From Perilla frutescens (lineage: Eukaryota; Streptophyta; Magnoliopsida; Lamiales; Lamiaceae), in the NCBI GenBank assembly GCA_026008535.1, contig BRKX01000006.1, positions 47,728,664 to 47,792,663 of the forward strand: DNA of 64,000 bases, read 5' to 3'. Below are positions 1-11,331 of this stretch, piece after piece (position 1 is the stretch's first letter; the number at the start of each line of letters is the position of its first letter). A program made the position numbers and the translations under genes. A model generated the notes under the pieces. The model had not been told where the DNA came from. It saw nothing but the letters and a program-made list of their open reading frames with translations, and ran no database searches.

Positions 1-440
1 TTCGTTAATAATTATAATTAGTCCTTTTTTGTATGTCCACCTCCTAACAACCATATATCATACAATGATAATAATTTATTAGGAAAGAATAAATTTATGT
101 AATTATAATTGGTTAAAATTGAAATTGTAAAAATTTCAATACCTAAATCTGAAATTATCAATCTGGGGAAAGAATTAGTTTAGCTGAAAATTATAAGATA
201 AGTATTAAATAAAAATTAGAACTCCTCGTTGGTTGGAAAAATGAAAAATAAACTGAGGAATAAATGTCGAGTGTTATACTTTAGTGGAAATTAAAAAATG
301 GCGGCGTAATACCCTAAATAGCCTTGATTTAGGTTGAGCAATTCCTGAAGGTGCAGTGTGATTCCGTGTTTGCCCTTAAAGTGTGTGTTATTTTTTCCGC
401 CATATCGTGGTTGATTTTATTTCCATAAATAGAAAAAACC
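1..440. other. AT-rich sequence with no recognisable gene
   Basis: No long reading frame or repeat was recognised here. A short ACCCTAAA-like element near 310, resembling the telo-box found in many plant housekeeping promoters, lies upstream of the putative promoter described in the next entry. Confidence 0.5.
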
Positions 441-460
441 CCAAAATTTAAACTTTAAAT

Positions 461-640
461 CTTATATAAGAAGAGACCACCTCTTTCATTTACTTTATTT
501 CCCAAAACTTAAAGTCGAAGTTGTGTCCCTGCCCTGAACTCTATAAACCTTCTCCGGCGACGAGGCACTGTCAGTGATCATTGTGAGCGTGGTGAGTGTG
601 TTTTTCATTCTAAGGTTTTAATTTTGATGTTTGCATGTTG
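461..640 (+). promoter_or_regulatory. Putative promoter, 5' UTR and intron start of a truncated plant gene
   Basis: A TATA box (TATATAAG, 463-470) is followed about 30-130 bases later by a pyrimidine-rich leader containing a GC-richer stretch. That stretch ends in a good splice-donor context (G|GTGAGTGTG, GT at 592-593) and then T-rich intron-like sequence. This is the usual look of a plant housekeeping gene with a leader intron. No coding exon follows, because the Tekay-type inverted LTR complex begins at about 643. I infer an interrupted gene whose product is unknown. Chance resemblance is possible. Confidence 0.35.
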
Positions 641-642
641 AT

Positions 643-909
643 TTAATCGAAAGATCGTGGAAATGGACGCCACGGTGATTGAAATTAAGAAGCGAGAAAG
701 AAAGGGGTAATTTAATTAACCAAAACTCAATAGAAGACTCAAAACAATCAAACTTGCTTTATAATAAATTATAATTATCCATAATACCAAGATTAGGGTC
801 CTTGGTATTTAACAAAAGAATATTATCAGCTTGGAAACTCAATTTTTAACAGAATACTGATAAAAGAGACAATAGGAAAATATGTAAACTATAATCACCC
901 ATTTCTCAG
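643..909 (-). repeat. Distal piece of the inverted LTR (complex 1, left arm)
   Basis: This is the reverse complement of about 5370-5620, including the LTR-end motif around CGTGGAAATGGA. It is separated from the rest of its LTR (2556 onward) by the solo LTR at 910-2550. The terminal bases expected at the LTR end (TGTAACGTCCC-like on +) are degraded to TGTTGATTTA. Confidence 0.8.
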
Positions 910-2550
910 TGATGCGGGTAGATTTACTCTCCACAATGGTTTCAATATTTATAAATTCGAGTCATGCTTACAAGTATACAAGCATATAATTGTAGACAGG
1001 ATGAAACGAGATCGATCCACAGGGAAAAGGAATTAGAACTTGAAAATACAAGTACCACGACGATAGACGAGTGAAATATTTAGACTATGGATTAGGATGA
1101 GGGTTGATTGTCACAACAAAATCAAAACATAAGAAATAAACAAGTGAATACCAAACAACAACAATAAACAAACTAAATAGCAAATGAAATAAACAATACC
1201 AACAAGAGAGAGATATTTGAAGATGATAAATAAGGGCAAGACTCTAGGATATGGATCCACAATGCTCCTATTGATCTACAACAAGGGATTACACACACAT
1301 ATATGCAAAGTTCATAGATAGGAAGACCACGAATATAGCAAGAGCATCTCTCGAATATCTCTTAAATTGCGAATGCGACAAGGATGGCTATCTCTAATGC
1401 ATTCCAAGGTCGCACCTACCAAAGGTTCTAAGGGGTCACATTTCCTTCCACATAAACATTCGACTAAGAAGACAAATACGTAAATTTAATCCAAGCATGC
1501 CTATGATCACGGGATTGACTAGATGCAAGTGATTCATACATTTGATGCTAGTAAGAATGCCACTTCAAACAACACCATTCAAGAACTAGAATGGATTAAA
1601 ATCTTGACAAAGCAAAATATATATATAAAACCCAAATCAAGATCAATATTCACATTGCTTCACCACATCCTAGAGCCCTAAGGCTCTAGCCAACCATATT
1701 CACAATAAAATCAAGATTAGAATACAAAGAACAACAACCCATTCTAAATACAAGTTTAAGAATAGAGAAGAAGTGATAAAACCCAATGTAGAACACTCTT
1801 CTTCAATCCTATAGCTTGGATGCTCAAATGGATGGTTGAATCTTCCTCCTTCCTCTTGATCTTCAAAAATCCCCCCATCTTGGTGTTTCTCTAAGTGTCT
1901 TTCGTGTTCTAGGGTAGATGGATGTGTGGTTTGAAAACCCAAGATATATAAAGGAGGGGACCAATGATTGGATGCCAAAAGTCAAATTTAATTTCCGTCT
2001 GTGAAGAACTTGACCCCAGGAACTCGCATTTGAGGGTCGCGTTTCGAACAAAGGAAATCAGGTCTCTGAAGGCTCTGCAACACGGGCTTTTGGTCTCATT
2101 TTGGGATCGCGTTTCAGCCTTCAGTCGAAACTCGACCCAAGGGGGTCGCGTTTCGGCCAAAGGATTTCGGCTCTCTGAAGGCTCTGCAATACGGGCTCTG
2201 GGTCGCGTTTCAGACTTCAGTCGAAACTCGACCCAAGGAGGTCGCGTTTGAGGGTCGCGTTCGGCATGAGTCTCCGGTAGCTTCTACGGTTTTGCTTCGT
2301 TCTCGCTCGTTTCTTTGCTGATTGACCCGATTCAACTTGTAGTGTGCTCCTTATTCGATTCTCTATCTATTTATGGTCTTGAATCCTTCAAGTTTGAAGT
2401 AATTGATCCTCAAGTTCCTGTAAAACTCAAACAAGAAACAAAACATCCAAACCGGGAGTTTAAGAGCTCAAATTGGGTTAAAGCACACATTTAACTCACC
2501 AAAACTCATCATTTCAACCTCAATAAATGGTGCAAAAACCACACTTATCA
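910..2550 (-). mobile_element. Athila-type solo LTR with 5-bp TSD CTCAG
   Basis: CTCAG occurs at 905-909 and again at 2551-2555. Removing 910-2550 restores continuity of the palindrome arm with its mirror copy at about 5330-5370. The 1641-bp segment starts TGATGCGGG and ends CTTATCA on +, so it reads TGATAAG...CGCATCA on -. It shares long stretches with the LTRs at 17127 and 29529, for example the segment ending in AAGGCTCTAGCC near 1690. It also has the GC-rich GGTCGCG repeat block (about 1990-2265). No internal domain is present, so this is a solo LTR, presumably left by LTR-LTR recombination. Confidence 0.88.
1990..2265 (-). repeat. CpG-rich GGTCGCG/CGACCC repeat block within the solo LTR
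   Basis: Several imperfect copies of a module combining CGACCCAAGG, GGTCGCGTTT and CTCTGAAGGCTCTG occur here. The half-sites form short palindromes such as CGACCCAAGGGGGTCG. Equivalent blocks lie in the two Athila LTRs at 18225-18575 and 30630-30975 and inside the nested Athila element at 23290-23640. Confidence 0.7.
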
Positions 2551-2555
2551 CTCAG

Positions 2556-3929
2556 CCTCGTCACCTCCACGCTCCAGCCTACTGACCTGTAAATGTTTGA
2601 AAAGATTTGGGCTAAGTACTAATGCACTCAGTGGGCAAGTTTTTACAGTTCAAGTTATGCAAATTATTTTGTTAAAGTAATCTATCTGTGTCCATGCAGG
2701 TAGTGAAGCTTAGGAGATTTTAAAATTGAAAGCAACCTAAGTTCACCAAAATATTTTATCGTGAAGCGCTTAAGAGTATAACCAGTCACTGCCCACAACC
2801 AATACTACACCAACGCATAAAGTTGAGTATGGCCAAAATATACCCAATGAATGTAACCAATAAGTGTTTCATTTTAGACGGTCTCATCAACAAGGAGTAG
2901 GGCATGACGAATAATGCATGCATATAGTAGCTACTCACATTGACACAACGCTAGTTTATTAGACTCCGACAACATACAACAACGTGTAAATATTTAACAC
3001 AGATAGTTACATATGCAATTTTAGCAAAGCAGAGCTTAATAACTTGAAAGATACAATTTGCAAAGATATAGTATAGTCCACCTGGATAACAAATCTGTAG
3101 CACAAATAAGCTTTCAAATTCTAGATTGGTCTAGGACAGTTTCTGCTACTTCTCTTGAGCCTACAACAACAAATCTTGGCTTAACTTTGCTAAAGGACCC
3201 TATCAAAACTCAATTCCTAAGCTCCTTTTGAATTTAAGTTTCTATTTATTTTATTTAGCAGTTTTTGGATTTTAAACCCGGTGATTATACTAAATTTAAA
3301 TCTACTACTTATAAAACCATATAAATATAAATCAAATTGTAATAGATATTTAATTTTAATAAAAATAATTAATATTACTATGTTAGCTACTAGTTTTGAA
3401 TAGAGATAAATAACTCTCTGTCTTATGAATCAAAGTAGTCTAGAATATGATTTGTTTTAAGTAATTACCTATTCGGTCTTTCTCTTACTCTTTCCAAATA
3501 TTTTTTTTGAACTAATGAATGTACAACAACGTAAATAGGATGTCTACTTATAACTTTAGCAAATTCGTATTAATTAGACAATAATAAAACTGCAAATGAT
3601 ATCCAGCTTATATACTAGGATCCATTATTTTCTTATCTAAGTTCTATTAAAATAAGACTTATTACTCAAATACATAAACTATATTATCGTCTCCTTAAAA
3701 TACCCAATTATTGTCGAATGTTAATAAAAATTGCACATTAAATAAATTTAGGAACTAACCTTGCAATTGTTCTTCCTTAATTCTAAGGAACACATTACTT
3801 TCTTTCTAATCTCTAGCTATCATTATTAAGTAAAATTATAGCAAGTAAATGAATAAAAAGCTATGGTCTCATCTCAATTTATTTCCTCTCTTGTTGTTTA
3901 TTAAGTTATATATATATATATATATCTAA
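2556..3929 (-). repeat. Main part of the inverted LTR (complex 1, left arm)
   Basis: This is the reverse complement of about 3990-5360, with only scattered differences seen by eye over about 1.35 kb. Examples are the block around GGTAGTGAAGCTTAGGAG (2700) and its mirror near 5205. It ends in an AT dinucleotide tract (about 3906-3926) beside the palindrome centre. No reading frame is supported. Confidence 0.85.
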
Positions 3930-3989
3930 TAGTTAGAATAAGTGAAATATCCAAAACTTTTATGTATTAAAAGAATAGCTTATATGCTA

Positions 3990-5639
3990 ACCTTAATGGT
4001 AAGTTATATATATAATAACTTAATAAACAACAAGAGAGGAAATAAATTGAGATGAGATCGTAGCTTTTTATTCATTTACTTGCTATAATTTTACTTAATG
4101 ACAACTAGAGATGAAAAAAAAGTAATGTGTTCCTTAGACTTAAGGAAGAACAATTGCAAGGCTAGTTCCTAAATTTATTTAATGTGCAATTTTTATTAAT
4201 ATTCGACAATAATTGGGTATTTTAAGGAGACGATAATATAGTTTATGTATTTGAGTAATAAGTCTTATTTTAATAGAACTTAGATAAGAAAATGATGGAT
4301 CCTGGTATATAAGCTGGATATTATTTGCAGTTTTATTATTGTCTAAATCATACGAATTTGCTAAAGTTATAAGTAGACATCCTATTTATGCTGCTGTACA
4401 TTCATTAGTTCAAAAAAATATTTGGAGAGAGTAAGAGAAAGATCGAATAGGTAATTAGTTAAAACAAATCATATTCTAGACTACTTTGATTCATAAGACA
4501 GAGAGTTATTTTTCTCTATTCGAAACTAGTAGCTAACATAGTGATATTAATTATTTTAATTAATTAAATATCTATTACAATTTGATTTATATTTATATGG
4601 TTTTATAAGTAGTAGATTTAAATTTATTATAATCACCGGGTTTAAAATCCAAAAACTGCTAAATAAAATAAATAGAAACTTAAATTCAAAAGGTGCTTAA
4701 GAATTGAGTTTTGATAGGGTCCTTTAGCAAAGCTAAACCAAGACTTGTTGTTGTAAGCTCAAGAGAAGTAGCAGAAACTGTGCTAGACCAACCCAGAAAT
4801 TGAAAGCTTATTTGTGCTATAGATTTGTTATCCAGGTGGGCTATACTATATCTTTGCAAATTGTATCTTTTGAGTTATTAAGCTCGGCTTTGCTAAAATT
4901 GCATATGTGACTATCTGTGTTAAATATTTACGTGCTGCTGTATGTTGTCAGAGTCTCATAAACCAGCGTTGTGTCAATATGAGTAGCTACAATATGCATG
5001 CATTATTCATCATGCCCTACTCCTTGTCGGTGAGACTAAAATGAAACACTTATTGGTTACACTCATTGGGTATACTTTGACCATACTCAACTTTACGCGT
5101 TGGTGATGTAGTATGGGTTGCGAGCAGTGACTGGTTATACTCTTAAGCGCTTCACGATAAAATATTTTGGTGAACTTAAGTTGCTTTCAATTTTACAACC
5201 TCCTAAGCTTCACTACCTGCATGGACACAGATAGATTACTTTAACAAAATGATTTGCATAACTTGAATTGTAAAAACTTGCCCACTGGGTGCATTAGTAC
5301 TCAGTCCGAATCTTTTCAAACATTTTCAGGTCAGTAGGCTGGAGCGTGGAGGTGACGACACTGAGAAATGGGTGATTATAGTTTACATATTTTCCTATTG
5401 TCTCTTTTATCAGTATTCTGTTAAAAAATTAAGTTTCCACGCTGATAATATTCTTTTGTTAAATATCAAGGACCCTAATCTTGGTATTATGGATAATTAT
5501 AATTTATTATAAAGCAAGTTTGATTGTTCTGAGTTTTCTATTGAGTTTTGGTTAATTAAATTACTCATTTCTTTCCTGCTTCTTAATTCCAATCTTCGTG
5601 GCATCCATTTCCACGATATTTCGGGATCGGGACGTTACA
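3990..5639 (+). repeat. Tekay-type LTR, U3 truncated, right arm of the palindrome
   Basis: It ends in GACGTTACA at 5639, immediately followed by a Met-type PBS (5643-5655), which fixes the LTR 3' end. The canonical TGTAATACCC start is missing. The leftmost related sequence (about 3928-4005) resembles the LTR U3 at 56080-56160, which shows that the LTR was cut before being joined to its inverted twin. Confidence 0.8.
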
Positions 5640-6745
5640 AAGTGGTATCAAAGCCAGGTTTGCAACTCTGCAGTCCTGTTGGGTCATCTTTCATTTGTGA
5701 GTCATAATTTCTTGTGTGATATTATATAAGCCCTCAGCTCATCACTCACGCGACAGATAAAAGGTACGCATGTTTTTATGCGGTTTTTAGTTCTTAAAAG
5801 TTTACATTAATGTTAAAATGTTATGTTTGTCTGAAAATGAAAGATTAGGATTCGCCATAGTGATGGGAATTCATCGAAAGATTGATTTTTATATTGATTG
5901 AATACTCTAATTAACTGCGCGGATTGCGTACTCTGTTGCTATTTTGATAACATACTAGTTTTGAAATATGTCTGTGAGCATATTGGTTTCTTTCTAAAAA
6001 CTATGTTGATTGCATAATGGTATGAACTTGTTTATCTATGCCTTGTGCATACTTGTGATGTTGGAATTGTACAGAATGCATATTGTAAAATTGTGATTGC
6101 CGAAAAGTGTTTAACGTATATGCTCTAGAATGAGTACGAGAACTTGAAAAATTGATAACGTAAGATTAACTTAGCCTATAGTTGTTGAACTTAGGTTGAA
6201 CTTGTAAGCACTTGTGAGATTTCTAAGAACATAGTTTGACTGAGGAAACATTCATTTTAATGTCTGAAGATAAACTTATGGCTCAGAAGAGTTGCCACAC
6301 ATACATCACGATTGATGAGCAGATTATGAAATTTCATACGTATACCAAGAAAGAGATTGTTTCAGTGTTCGGGTTTATTGGAGAATAACTTACTTTATGG
6401 GAGTTGAGATTGAGGTTGTGTTAAGGTTGACCAAGAGTTTGCCATGGTGCTAGAAAGATGAACATGTTAAGCAATGAAATATTTAAAAAAAAAACATAAC
6501 CAATCTATGTGGAAACTGGAAATTTTCGTGGGTAGATATGCTATACAATGATGGCCGCTACAAGCAAGGTTTAACATTAAAATTATCAGCTGAGCAAAAT
6601 AACGAGGTAGACCAATCACCACATTTTATACCTACATGTGGAGATAAGATTATAAAGTTTACTCAACAAGTAATAACGTATTCATGGACTTTGGCGCCAT
6701 TATTTGAAGTTGTTACTGATGCCTTTTGCATGTGTTATGTTCGTA
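5640..6745 (+). other. PBS and non-coding leader of the Tekay-type element
   Basis: The PBS TGGTATCAAAGCC (5643-5655) matches the 3' end of initiator Met tRNA as used by Tekay/Del elements. The following ~1 kb, from about 5726, is homologous to 48236-47024 on - and, from about 6195, to 49588-50110 on +. It has no conserved gag. The small reading frame at 6538-6750 has no protein resemblance I recognise, and I treat it as fortuitous. Confidence 0.7.
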
Positions 6746-6759
6746 CTTAATCATTTGAA

Positions 6760-7071
6760 GTCGCTAAGTAATGAGTAGATGGACGTGACGATGCTGAGAG
6801 ATGGGCTCTTGTTATTTACCTATTTCCCGTTGTCACTTTTTGTTAAATTATGTCGGGAATTAAGCTTCTGCACTTATGCTACTCTTTTTGCTAAACGCTC
6901 AGACCCCGATCTTTGTGTTTTGGATAAGTATATGTATTAAAAAGCATGTTTGGTTATTTTGAGTCTTTGTTGCGGTTTTGTTAATCAGATTATTTTTCCT
7001 TTCTTTCCCATTTTTTAATTCCAACCCCCGTGGCATCCATTTCCACGGTCTTTCGGGACTGGGGCACTATA
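6760..7071 (+). repeat. Tekay-type LTR 3'-end fragment
   Basis: The sequence from GATGGACGTGACGATGCTGA through GGGGCACTATA (7071) matches LTR 3' ends at 54705-54999 and, inverted, at 41187-41480. About 1.4 kb of the LTR 5' side is missing. Confidence 0.75.
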
Positions 7072-7977
7072 CATGCCAAAGAGAAAATATATGCAAATGA
7101 AAAATGGTGAAGCTCCTTGAGGTTAGTTGTTGTTGTTCTCAGTTCAGATGTTAATTTTTTGTTGCATTCTATGGGGAGAACGGAAGATATACACTTGGTC
7201 GATGAATGGTGATCGGTTGTTGTTTGGTTTGATGATTTGGGTACATTTAGTGGGAAATCTACGCATGTCTCAATTTTTTGAGGTTGTTGATCCACAACAC
7301 AATCATGTAAGGTTCTAGGGTTTTTTCTTTTGAAGGGCATACGACACATGTAGTGGTCGTAATTTGGGTTTTTTGTTGTGTTTCTTTTGTAATTTTTTCG
7401 TTGCATGAGCCCTCACTTGTGAAGTCAATCCCGAATTATTTTCCCCAAAGATAAATCGAACCTATCCCCTGCCGTTTTGTATATGTACTAGGGTCTATTC
7501 CATTGAGTTTCGCCATTCACTCACTGTGCCAAATGATCCCCATATAAAAAAGTTTTCTTTGTCGATCCTATGATTCTTAAAGATCAAAGTCCTTGTTATG
7601 CGCATGTCTGGGTCCCTACTGTCCATTTGCAGCCCTCAAGTCTTATCAATTTGAGAAATACCAATTTAGTTAGGGGTCCTCACTCCAGATATATGATGAC
7701 AGAAGATGTAGTTGAATTTTATGTGTGTGTGTATGTTGAATTTCAATCAGATATGTCACGAAGTCTCATTGTTCTTATGTTGTATATATGCGGAAGTGTT
7801 TGAGTTTGAGCGGCTCGCAACCATTCCGTTGAAGTGCATGAAGTAAGTAATAAGTTAATTATGTCTAAGAGTATATGAATTGAGCGTGGATTATGTTGAC
7901 TGAGTGAGTCGTTGTTGCTATTCTTTGTTTGATGTATTTATGTTTTTCAACCATTTATTGTCCCCACTTTGTAGGAG
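7072..7977. other. Low-coding region between complex 1 and the DUF1985 remnant
   Basis: Only short reading frames occur (7127-7318 and 7570-7803 on +, 6990-7406 on -), with no recognisable domain. A plausible splice acceptor (TTTGTAG|GAG, around 7975) precedes the DUF1985 region. This may be intron or flank of that gene. Confidence 0.4.
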
Positions 7978-8137
7978 ATGTTCTGTTATCTCGGACCGAT
8001 GTCACTTGATGTAACTGGAATCAATAAGGAATCAGTTGGACCCGGCCAATCACGAACTCCTATCACAATCTTATCTTGTGGTTATGAGCCGTCTCCCATC
8101 TTACGTGTTTCACGCCGTCGTGTATTAGGAACTTCTG

Positions 8138-9222
8138 ATGAGGCTGGACAGAAGTTCCCTGATGAGCAATACTCTTCGTTTTGTCATTCATGGAGAAACC
8201 CTGCGGTTCGGGTCGATGGAGTTTGGGCTGATGTGCGGCATGAAATTCAAAGGGTGGTATGCACCCCCCGTGAGTTCGGCCTTCCATGATTCTATGTTTG
8301 ACGGACAGTTAGATCTCACTTTGTTTCACATTCAAGAAAAATACCGTGTGGAATGCAGCAGCCGTAAAGGGAGCGGCCCTACGTGTTTGAGGCTGGCATG
8401 GTTAAACATTCTCTACGGCGTATTGCTCTATAGGGGTCCGGTGAATCAGTCTGTTGATATGGAGTATTTCCACCTCATCGACAACAATAAGGCTTTCAGC
8501 AGTTATCTTTGGGGTTCCATCGCATATAATTTCTTAGTTCGTTCAACGCATCAAAACCACGACCATCTGCAGCATGTGCTGTCCAGAGGTACCCGCTATC
8601 ATGGGGATATCATCGTCCATGGTCTGAGCATCGCCTTGCTCTTGTGGGCATATGAGGTGATTCCAAACTTAGCCGCGCTATGCGGGCGCTATGAAGACGG
8701 TCTTGGAGAGCGTATTCCACAATTACCCTTCTGGTCCCTCAGGGATTATGTTGATGAGAGAAGGATCAGAAGATTTTTCAGAGTTCAGCGCAAGTCGTTT
8801 GTCGCGGTAATCAAAGAACCCTCTCACATGTATTCTGATTCGGTATTCTTGTAATGTAGAGAGCGATGAACAATACCTACTTGAGTAGAATTCAATTATG
8901 TTGTCTTTGTATCTGAATGAAACAGGTTCCGATGTCTCCCTCTCTGCAGGAGACCGTTAATTTGCTTCTGAACGGGCTGTGCAAGATGGTACTCGGTGTG
9001 CAGACGTGTTCTTTATCTCCCGTGCTGTCGATGACTTCTCTATTTACCACCCCTTCCGCAAATATCGACACATGCCTCAAGAATCTGCGCCTGAAAATGA
9101 TGGGGGATGTTCTGACAAGCATCGATGAATGCAGTCGAGATCTTATTATCCCTGACTTGGGCCTTGTAATGGGCCGTATTGGACGTATGGTGCCCGACAA
9201 TGATGCTATTAAAGGGAAATGA
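8138..9222 (+). pseudogene. DUF1985-domain protein remnant (transposon-associated plant family)
   Basis: Exon 8138-8842 encodes the typical DUF1985 order. An N-terminal LRFGSMEFGLMCGMKF segment (compare the family's EFG-L/I-TG core) is followed by FHLIDNNKAFSSYLWGS and then ALLLWAYEVIP. A GT donor at 8843 and AG acceptor ending at 8925 give an 83-bp intron in phase 0. The frame then continues from VPMSPSLQETVNLL to a stop at 9222. An in-frame TAG lies just upstream (8126-8128), so the N-terminus is missing or in another exon. DUF1985 proteins are a large plant family often found with MULE/CACTA transposons and ULP1-like proteases; no protease domain is visible here. Whether it is a host gene or transposon cargo is unresolved. 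Confidence 0.6.
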
Positions 9223-9660
9223 ATCACAGCTGCCAAATGCGACAGTGTCAACTATATACAAATTTGCACCACTATCCATTGGAGTACTCGGGCGACTCCC
9301 CACCAAAGTGGCTACCCAGCGGCCTATCCTGCCTTTTAAATTTGCCCCTCCCCACCTCTGAAATCCCGCATCCACAACCTGAGAAACTTCTACAGCCCTC
9401 GATTCAGGTTACACTGTAAGTGTTCTTTCAATATTCATTAACGAAGCTGAATGCATGTAGAGATTTTGATGATTATCTACTTCTGTGATCATGCATCAGT
9501 TACTAGCCATGAGTAAGCAACTGTCGGAACGGCTGGCGATGATAGAGAATTTTCTGTTCAGTGGCGGCCGTGGTTCTGCGCCCTCGAACTCTGGCACCAG
9601 AGTGTTCCCGCAGTCCCTATCACCCCAGTGCCAAAGCATATTGAGCATTGACGAGAGCCG
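9179..9660 (+). pseudogene. Possible 3' exons of the DUF1985 remnant
   Basis: Open segments at 9219-9419 and from 9485 flank a GTAAGTG-type donor near 9417. The second encodes a heptad-like, coiled-coil-prone stretch (LLAMSKQLSERLAMIENFL) followed by a Ser/Gly-rich tail. It then runs into a (TA)n tract at about 9702-9738. Similar low-complexity tails are common in DUF1985-type proteins, but linkage to the upstream exon is inferred from order and strand only. Confidence 0.35.
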
Positions 9661-9701
9661 ACGCTATATGTGTATGTATGTACTATTTTATGTTAGTTGT
9701 T

Positions 9702-9740
<39 letters not shown>

Positions 9741-9859
9741 AAGTAAAGAATTATGTCACTATGTATGATTATGTATTAAGCATGCATCATAGATTAAATC
9801 TCATGCATAGTTTTATTACATTATTATTATGCACTGTATTAATTTTAGATAAATAATTT

Positions 9860-10390
9860 ATAGGCAAGGCGCGGAGGACTTAATCGGTTAATATCGAGGT
9901 CGAGGTCAAGGTCAAGATGGGGTTTTATGTTGGATTTGTCCATGTTATCTTCTCTATATGTTTTATTGAATATATGTGATGTCACAGCATAGCAAGAACC
10001 TTCGGTCTATACATGTAGAGCCTTTGGGCTACAAGCAGAGCCTACGGGATATCACGCAGAGCCTCCGGGCTACATGGTTTGGTCTACAGACTAAACACAA
10101 TTTATTATTGCATATTATTCTGTTTGATATATAGTTTGGATAATTGGACACTCCCCACTGAGTCTATAGTACTCACCCCAAAAACTACTTATCTTTTTAG
10201 GTGTTGTCTCGAGTGATGCGTAGCGGGCAAGATGTGATGATGGTGGTCAAGTGGTGAAGCATGATTAAAGATTTAATTTATTTTTTACTATATTTTTACT
10301 TAAAATGTCAATTTATGATATGAAACTTCAGTTGTATTTCCAAATAAATCGTTTTATTAATAAAAAATATGGATAACGTGCCTTTTTCTT
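9860..10390. other. Gene-free region with a degenerate 20-bp minisatellite
   Basis: Between 9994 and 10078 lie four imperfect copies of a unit of about 20-21 bp resembling GAGCCTWCGGGCTACAAGCA. No gene was recognised in the rest of the stretch. Confidence 0.5.
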
Positions 10391-10399
10391 TTAAAAGTG

Positions 10400-10785
10400 A
10401 AATTGAGGCGTCACAAATTACCAAATTTTCTTCTCCAAGAAAGTTTTTCCCACTGCTAGTACATCAATATCTTTCGAGAATAGGTCATCTTGTAGCACTG
10501 CTATTGCATCGTTAATATGGACCACAAGAATCGATCAATGTCTGAGGGGAGGAAACTCTACATTCGGAGCAACATCCTTTGATGAGAAGTAATGAGGCCC
10601 ACCATGCTGGAAAAAATTCACAAACTCATCGAGACGCCTGGCTCGCGAATCCATTCACAAAATTCAGCAATTTACTTACGCCAAACTTCACTCTCATAGT
10701 TCTCATCATCATCATCATCATCATCAAACAGATTATCAAGACTATCATCTCTAATTAGATCGATATTATTATCATTTGACGGCAT
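10400..10785 (-). pseudogene. Unidentified acidic reading-frame fragments
   Basis: On the minus strand an ATG at about 10785 opens a 37-codon frame with seven consecutive Asp codons, an ATC/GAT microsatellite at about 10702-10726. It ends at a GTAAGTAA donor-like site. About 50 bases further on, an open stretch reads ARRLDEFVNFFQHGGPHYF and continues to near 10545. The two pieces look like adjacent exons of one gene, but I do not recognise the family. Confidence 0.3.
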
Positions 10786-11074
10786 TATTATTGGAGTTTG
10801 CTGAATTGATTTCTCGGTAACATATACAAGGGACCACAAAGGAAAAGGTAAGATCTTTTTATCTAGTATATTTTCTGAGATAAACCTCTTTTACTTTTTC
10901 AGATGTCTTCCCATTTATACTGTAGTTATGTCATATGGTTACACCCTTAATCCGGAAATTAGTTTTTGCATCTGTTGCTTCTCCAGTTTACAAATTATCG
11001 TGCTTCATGTCTTGTAATTTTTAAAACCTTATGTCCTGAGAATTTGTTCTATCATCTTTTGTAGGTTGTAATTT

Positions 11075-11280
11075 TTACTCCTGAACTAAACGAGCTAAAT
11101 CAACATCCATTTTCAGGAGTCCTTTCAGTGTCTTCCCTGTCAATGACTTTATCAAATAGCTCAGTGTATATCTTACATTTGTTGGAGATGTTTTCATAAA
11201 ACTGTGAATCTCGTCTATCAATTTATCATGAGATAACATATCAAATGGAAAGTGCACGAGCTGATCTTCATCATCTACAT
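11075..11280 (-). pseudogene. Unidentified helical reading-frame fragment cut by the Athila insertion
   Basis: Open frame on -, 60 codons from an ATG at 11257 and open a little further upstream (about 11280, YVDDEDQLVHFPF). It contains LIKSLTGKTLKGLLKMDVDL. The outer Athila element is inserted about 50 bp upstream. Across the insertion (beyond 36944) the minus strand shows TTTGCAG|ATGG, a plausible acceptor, so the Athila element may have split a minus-strand gene. The family is not recognised. Confidence 0.3.
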
Positions 11281-11331
11281 ACTCAGTTCTTTTCTATCTA
11301 CCACTATGTCAGACAATAATATGTTGCCAAG

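Larger units (their letters stand above)
643..7071. mobile_element. Tekay/Del-type chromovirus complex 1: two LTRs head to head plus a short internal stub
   Basis: The left half (643-909 and 2556-3929) is the reverse complement of the right half (about 3990-5639). Both are LTR copies whose U3 sides face each other across a spacer of about 75 bp near 3960. Beyond the right LTR lie a Met-type PBS, about 1.1 kb of non-coding leader and an LTR 3'-end fragment (6760-7071). No gag or pol is present. Both outer termini are LTR 3' (U5) ends, which a simple insertion does not give. CATG occurs at both outer junctions (about 638 and 7072), but I do not regard it as a secure target duplication. Confidence 0.75.

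Noticed and set aside
638..7076. CATG at both edges of complex 1 as its target-site duplication
   Set aside because: Only 4 bases match, in unequal register to the LTR ends, and the left LTR end is degraded. It is too weak to call.
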